DNA of 64,000 bases from NCBI GenBank assembly GCA_037127255.1, contig JBANSL010000003.1:44513314-44577313 (forward strand), in the 5' to 3' direction. A program made the position numbers and the translations under genes. Positions 57,890 to 64,000 of this stretch are shown here, piece by piece. This stretch comes from Persicaria tinctoria. Its lineage: Eukaryota; Streptophyta; Magnoliopsida; Caryophyllales; Polygonaceae. Below the pieces are notes generated by a model. It was given only the letters and a program-made list of their open reading frames with translations. It did not search any database and was not told where the DNA came from. Within the stretch, counting starts at the first letter, position 1. Each line of letters opens with the position of its first letter.

Positions 57890-58275
57890 TTATTTAAAAA
57901 ACTTAGCATAGCTCCATAATCCATTACATTAAGATCAACAACTTCTTCTTGAATCATCGGGCACTTATCATTAGAATGACTTGGATCTCCATAGACTCCG
58001 CAGGGTCTTGGCGTTTCTCATATTGCTTCGAAGCATTGGCTAAACCGTCGAAAACATGCATTGCTTCCTGAGGTGTCTTATGCAAAACATCTCGTCCACT
58101 AGTAGCATTGATGTCACTTCTATCTCGATCAAGCATGCCTTCATATAGATATAACACTAGATCATCCTTGGGTATACCATGTTGTGGACAACTACCCTTA
58201 AGCCTCTTGAATCTCTCAACATACTCATACATGCTCTCTGTAGGTGATTGCTCAGTACTGACAACTCCTTTTTTA
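57890..58275 (-). pseudogene. Gag fragment of element A
   Basis: Minus frame MYEYVERFKRLKGSCPQHG, DDLVLYLYEGMLDRDRSD, NATSGRDVLHKTPQEAM, matching the C gag at 4290-4480. A CGDPSHSNDKCP-like knuckle follows in a shifted frame (58000-57960). The N-terminal half is absent: at about 58290 the sequence becomes an LTR end of opposite orientation. Confidence 0.8.
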
Positions 58276-58289
58276 GTTTGCTGCTGGTG

Positions 58290-58693
58290 GAGGAGATGTT
58301 ATTCTTTAGTGATGCCACATTGAATAAGTGATTGCATCTTTGCGGAACAATCTAATCAAGGTAAGTCGGCATAACCTTAGAAATAATATTGAAATCAACC
58401 TGAGGATCATGAACCCCAACTATTGTCAAGAATTATAGGTAAAGCACCTATCTATCGTATTGTCACTACTTTGCAACCATTGTTCTATTTAGTTTATCTT
58501 GCTATTTCATTAGTTCGCTACAACCCTATTTGCTATTATCTTGGGAAATCATCATAGAAATCTACGAATTAGTCTTCTTAGTGGGATCGACTCCTTACTT
58601 ATCTGTTGTACTAATATTTTGGTTAAGCATTGAGTTATGATATTATTACTTTTTGTGGGACTGAGTACCAACGGCAATTATAACATCATTAGT
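58290..58693 (+). repeat. A-type LTR end, plus orientation
   Basis: Reverse-collinear with 14002-14420: TATTCTTTAGTGATGCCACA, CTTTGCGGAACAATC, GTGGGATCGACTCCTTA and GTTGTACTAAT-TTTTGG. It ends near TGCATGCACCA. The orientation is opposite to gag of A beside it, so it is not the 5' LTR of A; it comes from another copy or a rearrangement. Confidence 0.7.
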
Positions 58694-59187
58694 TCGGCAT
58701 GCACCAGAAACCATGACAATCATTTCAGTCGTCTCTTTCTCGGCCATATTGGCCTAATTGTTCTTCACCTCTTTTTGTTTCTTCTTCTAGAATATGCACT
58801 CTTTCTTAAAGTCCCCTAGGCCTGTTGTCTTTATCATCCCTCTTGTACCTCTTGTTGTTGGAGTTTCCTTCCTGATCCTTTTTCCATTTGTTCTAGCCAG
58901 TATTTTTGTTAGAGTTTTCTCCAGCAACCATGTTCACCTTATAATCAGATTGAGAATCCACTTGGTTTTTTGTATTGATTTCTCGTATCTTCCTCTATCC
59001 ATAAATGTTTCTGTAATTGCTCAAAGGACAACTCTTCTTTGGTGTGTAGGAATTTCTTTCCATAATCATTCCAAGTAGTTGTCAATTTAGCAAAAATTGC
59101 ACCTACTTGTAGTGATTCAGATAGCTCAACCTTCAACTCCTTGAGTCCATTAATGATACTCTACAAGTCATGAACTTGATCCATGAC
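58694..59187 (-). pseudogene. Ty1/copia-type gag fragment
   Basis: Minus reading: LKVELSESLQVGAIFAKLTT, TWNDYGKKFLHTKEELSFEQ and LQKHLWIEEDTRNQYKK, the central copia Gag (UBN2-type) signature, then a decayed lysine/asparagine-rich knuckle region with several stops. It is cut on the right by CACTA-3 and on the left by the LTR end. Confidence 0.75.
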
Positions 59188-59499
59188 ATCACTACTAGAA
59201 TACTGCAATTAGACATCATGTCATTTAAGTCTGTCAAAAAATCAACAGATGTTAAATTTATCTATTACATCAATAATTTTTTTTGTGATGTCTAAAACGG
59301 TTTACACAATGATGAAATATAAGGACAAATGTGAAATTGATAGTTCGAAAAAAGACCAAAATGTGCGCTACAAGGGTAAAAGGCGGGATCCAACACTTGC
59401 AAAAAAAAATTGGAGCCCGGGCTTCCAAATTTCGGAGGTAATGTTAACACTTCAAAAAAAAAATTAGAATTTCTTGTTTCCAATTTCCAATAATTTATA

Positions 59500-60441
59500 A
59501 CACTTCAAAAAATCTGACCCTCAACATATTTCTATCTTCTCTCTCTCCCCTCACATTCTATCAGCTCTAAGCCCCAACTCATATTCTCCTCTATCTACCC
59601 CTCTCCAGATCCGACCGAGCCACACACCAAACCCCCTCTTCTCCTCCTCTGTCCAGATCCAAATCTAAGCTTCCGCTAGCTACCTCCGACGACCGTCGTT
59701 CGGCGCTGCCATTCCCGAACTTGTTTGTACAGATAGACCAAACCCCATTGTCTCCTTCTCTCTACTTCAAATCTGGCCCCCGTCCTCAAAATCCGGCCTC
59801 ATTCTCTCTGCTCTGGCCTCCTCCTCCCATCACTGGATTCATTTTCTTATTATCTTCTTCACTTGTTGTCTTGTACCCTATCTCTCGCTCTGGTCGGCGG
59901 CTACGAAGACAGCGGCTCTCTCTCGGAACCCTAACCGGTAAGCCCTCTCTCACCCTCTATAGATCCCTCTCTCTCTGTCTCTCTCTGTCTTTCTATGGCT
60001 CTCATTTGTGACTTCTCTCTCGACTTCTAGTGATGGATTAACCCCGACAACGACTGCTTTCCTCGTCGGTTAGCCCCTTGCTCTATGCGCCGCCTGTAAC
60101 CTTCCCTGGTAAGCACTCACATCCTCTTTCTCCCTTCGACTTTCCCTTGAGTTTTGAGTCCTCGAATGCTCCTCTAAAAATTCAAATCTAGGGTTTTCGT
60201 GGTTTAATTTCATTCTCTAATTTTCAGATCTAGGTTTAATTTCATTCTCTAATCTAGGGGTATTGGAACAGTCGAGTCTGTAATCTGTCCCTACTTCTCT
60301 AAATGCTTTTGTTTTCATCGTCTGAACCTAATTTGCTGTAATATCATATTTGATGCTATATGTTTTCTGTTCATATTAGATGTTTGATGTCTCTCTGTTC
60401 TTTCAAGGGAAAACAAGGGAAAACCTAATATTTTGTTCCAG
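59500..60441 (+). other. CACTA-3: TC-rich leader-like and intron-like DNA
   Basis: CT-rich sequence with several CGGTAAG/TGGTAAG splice-donor-like sites (59935, 60107). It looks like a captured promoter/5' leader. I recognise no protein. Confidence 0.45.
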
Positions 60442-61137
60442 GTCGAAGCTGCTGGCCCTTCTAAGCGAAGTCGATCTACTTCTTGTGAGCCTGTTCATTA
60501 AATCCCTTTTCAATTGCAAAATTTGAAACTATTTGGGGAAAATGATCTTTACTACATTACTAGTTAATGCCTCATACTATCAAAATCAGAATTTCGGTAT
60601 CTTGCTCTTTATTTTTCTTCTGCTATGTGATGTTGCATTCCATAGAAGTCTTCATATGGATTAATATTGTCGCCTATCTTGAAGATTAAGCTTACATTGA
60701 CCATTGGTGCAAAATGTTATGCTTATTCTGTAAGAATGAGTTTAGAGGATGGTTTACTATCTGAATAATTGCATTGCTTCTTATGTACCATGAATAATTG
60801 AATCCTATGCTCCATTATTCTTTTTATTACTGTACTTGTAGGATATTTGTACTAATCTCTTAGTAAAGGTTGTATGATTGTTTTCCTTTGATTGCTTTGT
60901 TCTTAGCTAATGCAAACGCTCTGAAGTTGAGCTGTGAGCTACTCAAAATCTTCATTGAAGGTTTGAACTGAAAATATAATTTCTAGAGATTGTTTAAATG
61001 TCTTCTTAACACTTAAACCACATTGTTGATTCAGAAGCAGTTCAACGTGCCGCTGCAATTGCAGAAGCAGAAGGGCTTAACAAGATAGATGCTACTAATT
61101 TGAGAGGATCCTTCCTCAGCTTCTTCTGGACTTCTAA
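60442..61137 (+). pseudogene. Captured MHF2/CENP-X-like gene fragment
   Basis: MHF2/CENP-X is a small histone-fold protein acting with MHF1 and FANCM in DNA repair and with centromere proteins. Exons: 60442-60484 (VEAAGPSKRSRSTS), 60907-60960 (NANALKLSCELLKIFIE) and 61035-61137 (EAVQRAAAIAEAEGLNKIDA). Intron phases join correctly (T/CT and G/AA). The last exon then reads TNLRGSF in the actual frame; the neighbouring frame carries the ILPQLLLDF ending typical of the family, so one base has been lost. The N-terminal histone-fold helix is missing. Confidence 0.75.
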
Positions 61138-62500
61138 GATGCTTAATTGCATATCAGACAATTGCACCCAACAGTTAAGCATGCCAGTTTTTTTCAAGAG
61201 TACATTGCACATAGCTTTGTGTTTTAGTTGTGGCTTACATGTCTGAGGATTAAGAACATCTCTTGATAACATACTTTTTTATTCCTGATTGGAGCTTCCA
61301 TTTGGATGGAACTCTTTGTGCTGGCTTTGTATTATCACTAAGCCTAGTTAGGATTATAAAAGTTAGATATTGAACTTTGTCTTCTGAGTTTGCTTGATCA
61401 ATATTAAAGGAGATTGAAAGCATGTATAGATAAATACGGAACTTATACAAGTGAGTAGTTTAATGCAAATTAAAGACATAAACCTTTTCGCATTTGATAT
61501 TTGATGTTGTTGCTGTAATGATGCAGTTGGTTTTGAGGTGAGTGGATAATTTTTTATGTGTCCTGATAGTATTCATGTATTTTATATGCTTTCACAGAGG
61601 TGTTTACTTGTTAGGCTGTTGTTCAACTCCTTCCTCCGTCATCTTCCTTCAATTTTAATTTGGTTTTTTTTTTGTTAGGGTTTTCGAGAGCGAAGGAGGA
61701 AGAGAAAAGATGGCGAGAGATAACCTGCAATGTCGCTCTTGGTGGTGCTATCGTCGGTCGGCGTCGTTGGTAAGCTCTTCTTCTTCTCTCTCATAAACCC
61801 TAGACTGCAATGTCGCTTTTGATTTCTATTACTGTCATGAATGAAAAGCCCTAGCTTTTTGGTGTTTTTTTTTTTCATTTTTAGCCCTAGATTTTGGGGG
61901 TTTTGCATTGAAGCTGTAGAGATCTTGATCGGTTGCTATAGTTGCAGCAACTTTGAGTAATTCCTTTGAATTTTTGCTTTCATATAACATATTGATTATG
62001 GCTGCTAGGGTTTGACTAAAATAGGGCATTTGATGATTTGGGGGATTGCAACACCTATGAATCTAAAATTGACAGTTTGGATCTTGTTTTCTGCAGAATT
62101 GAACATGTTATTTATCATTAATTTTGACAAGGGATGGGGAATTAAATGTATAAAGATGGAGGAATCTAAAATTGAGAGATTGGATCTTGTTTTCTTCTCA
62201 TTGTTGTTTGAATCTTTCACCGGAGTAGTTCTTCAGCAATTTGGTGAATTGTTTCAACGTCAGCATCTTGATCTATCATGTAATTAGCACTCTAGATCAC
62301 CACTGGCTACTACAATTCTGAGAAGTGGATGGTTTGATACACCCACACCCACACCCACTCTCTATTCATTTCTTTCATTTAATAATGATTTCTGCAATAA
62401 CAAGAAGTGGATGGTTTGATACATCCTTTGTTTCTAGAAAAAAAAAATTTGAGTTTAGAATCTGAAGTACAAGGGTGATAATCAATGTTTGATGATGCAG
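61138..62500 (+). other. CACTA-3: spacer between the two captured genes
   Basis: Contains a leader-like segment with ATG at 61710 (ATGGCGAGAGATAACC) followed by GGTAAGC at 61769, and otherwise intron-like T-rich DNA. No protein family recognised. Confidence 0.4.
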
Positions 62501-63420
62501 TATGGGCGCCTAAACAACCAATCAAGCAGCCAGTATAGGGGCGCCAGTTCGACGTCCATCACCGCCACCGCCCCTGGTGGGGGAGGGAAGACGGTCGACA
62601 GGTGGCTGAAGGACAGGAGGGAGAAAAAGAAGGAAGAGACTAGGGCCCATAATGCTCAGCTTCACGCCGTTGTGTCGGTTGCTGGTGTTGCACGAGCACT
62701 TGGCTTGTGTCGTTAGCTCGGCTGTCAAAGTCCAATGTGATATCATGACGTTAACTACAGCTGTTGCTACAGGTAATACGATTTGTGCCCAACTAAATGT
62801 GCCTTACATGTCGGTCTAAGTAGTAAAATCGACGAGTTACTTTTGTCCCATGACAGTTGAATATGCCGTCCTGTGGTTGTTGAGTATGGTTGTTGTTTAG
62901 TTTTTGCATTAATTGATTCTTAATTGGTAGCTAGGTAAAAAATGTAGTATGATCCGTTAAAGATCAATTTGCTTGTTGTGTATGATTTTACAATCGTGTG
63001 TCCCAAAGTGGCATCGATTGATATGAGTTGCGCCAATGGGATTGCAGCTTTGCGCGGGCCAGCAACACTAAAATCAAGGGTACTAAAGGATGTTTGGAAC
63101 ATAGCAGTTGTTCTCCCAATGGAGAAAGGTGTGGTCAGTGGCAGTGCCAATGGTAGTAATGGTTCCTCTGGTAGCTACAACGGTGAACTTCTTCCGGAGG
63201 AAAACTTTCTCGGTATATGCAGCAAAGAGTTAATTGACAGAGGTTGCGAGTTGCTTAAGCGAACAAGGAAAGGTAAAATCACAACTTTCTCTATACCGGC
63301 ATTGGCAATTTTGTGCTTACTCTATTGTCTCCAACTCTAGTAATTCTTACCAAATTTTATGGATGCAGGTGATCTTCACTGGAAGATTGTCTCTGTTTAC
63401 ATCAACAGACTGAATCAAGC
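62501..63420 (+). pseudogene. Captured VAN3-binding/FORKED-like (DUF828 + PH) gene fragment
   Basis: VAB/FKD proteins act with the ARF-GAP VAN3 in auxin-dependent vein patterning. Exon 62501-62772 has [20 protein letters not shown] and [14 protein letters not shown], then an internal deletion, a TAG, and DIMTLTTAVAT. Exon 63048-63272 has LRGPATLKSRVLKDVWNIAV, then NGELLPEENFLGICSKEL and CELLKRTRKG. Exon 63369 on has DLHWKIVSVYINR, the PH-domain start, then diverges. GT/AG borders and phases fit. The deletion and stop make it a pseudogene. Confidence 0.85.
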
Positions 63421-64000
63421 AAGTAATTGAACATGGATTGAATTGAAGTCACCTACCAGATTATTAGTGATCTAAATAGCTGTAGCTAAAAAGGTTTTTT
63501 TCTTAGGATCATAAGATATATTTGTCGATGTGCTTTATTTGTTTTGAGATATTGTGGCTAGCCAATTTTGTGGCTATGAATAGCGGCGGCGTATTTTGTA
63601 AATGTGACAATATGATGGTAGTATATATGTATATGTTTTTATTAAACGACCTACCATTTTGAAGACCATGCAAAATGCGATGTTCTATCGACAAAAGCGT
63701 GTTGCCTAACCCAAAATAACACATCGGATTAAATATGAAAATAGTAGTGCATTCATACAACTAACATCAGATCCGTCTATTGAAACAGATGTCAATATAG
63801 TTATACACATCAGTTATAACAAAAAATGTGATGTCGATAATATGGAAATAGATCAGCTATGCCTATATTTCATGTGGTCGGTTTAATTAAAACAATATAA
63901 AATCATAAATTATACATCGAACATGATTATAAACATGATCACACAATAAAAAATTGTTGTCTATTTTGTATTAAGACATCACTTATTTTTATAAATAAAG
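63421..64000. other. CACTA-3 right subterminal region
   Basis: AT-rich, with GACATCA/TGATGTC words at 63811, 63829 and 63976 in both orientations, like the left end. No gene. Confidence 0.55.

Larger units (their letters stand above)
14002..58290 (-). mobile_element. Athila-like LTR retrotransposon A, shattered by insertions
   Basis: Minus-strand element in pieces: 3' LTR (14002-15363), 3' region (15364-16644 and 44857-45277), ATHILA-type ORF (45278-45410 and 51633-52572), protease segment (about 53100-54003) and gag (57890-58275). CACTA-1, LTR element B and CACTA-2 separate them. Reverse transcriptase, RNase H and integrase core are absent: the protease segment leads directly into the CTTGGGAGGCAACCCA post-integrase signature at 53083-53098. 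The 5' LTR in the right orientation was not found. Confidence 0.75.
59190..64000. mobile_element. CACTA-3, gene-capturing CACTA element (right end outside window)
   Basis: Starts CACTACTAGAATAC at 59190, inside copia gag. The first 120 bases and bases 63745-63990 share GACATCA/TGATGTC words, including TGTGATGTC in both, as subterminal repeats do. That suggests the right terminus lies just past the window. Between them are fragments of two host genes. No transposase. Confidence 0.65.

Overview
This is nuclear DNA of a flowering plant, most likely a eudicot, from repeat-rich heterochromatin. The evidence is Athila/Tat-type and copia-type LTR retrotransposons, L1 LINEs with plant-type zinc-knuckle ORF1 and RNase H, CACTA, Mutator-like (MULE), hAT and PIF/Harbinger DNA transposons, AT-rich spacers, and spliced fragments of typical plant genes (KUA1/MYBS3-like MYB, NAD+ carrier, cysteine-rich-type receptor kinase, MHF2/CENP-X, VAN3-binding/FORKED-like). 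I see no intact host gene. The species cannot be named from this.

Layout. 1-1784: 5' part of an LTR retrotransposon on the minus strand (F). About 2.1-3.4 kb: a decayed LTR (E). 3.4-14.0 kb: plus-strand Athila-like element C, with gag and an ATHILA-type ORF but no pol. C is interrupted by a solo LTR (8277-9887) and a 3-kb solo LTR, D1 (10510-13505). 14.0-58.3 kb: minus-strand Athila-like element A, which has been blown apart. Its 3' LTR is 14002-15363 and its body resumes at 44857-45410, 51628-54025 and 57869-58290. Inserted in A are CACTA-1 (16645-44856), LTR element B (45411-51627) and CACTA-2 (54026-57868). 58.3-59.2 kb: an A-type LTR end next to a copia gag remnant. 59190 to the window end: CACTA-3.

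CACTA-1 measures 28.2 kb, but only about 3.7 kb is its own. The rest is MULE-1 (17086-20309), an L1 LINE (21999-35923, itself split by an hAT, a PIF/Harbinger element and a Tourist-like MITE), a 5'-truncated LINE (36373-36900), MULE-2 (37783-41449, containing MULE-3 and a 0.95-kb minisatellite) and solo LTR D2 (41519-44620). I could read an exact target-site duplication for nine insertions: MULE-1, -2 and -3, hAT, PIF, MITE, D1, D2 and B. The large LINE has a 16-bp exact one, and CACTA-1 and CACTA-2 each have a 3-bp one with a single mismatch.

How things work together. None of the elements looks autonomous. The three Athila/Tat elements (A, B, C) keep gag, and A and B keep protease, but all lack reverse transcriptase, RNase H and the integrase core, so they would need pol in trans. 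The PIF element carries an ORF1, a DDE transposase and a third antisense ORF, all damaged. All three CACTA elements carry spliced pieces of unrelated host genes, which is the most striking biological signal here. Boundaries and homologies were read by eye and no database search was run.
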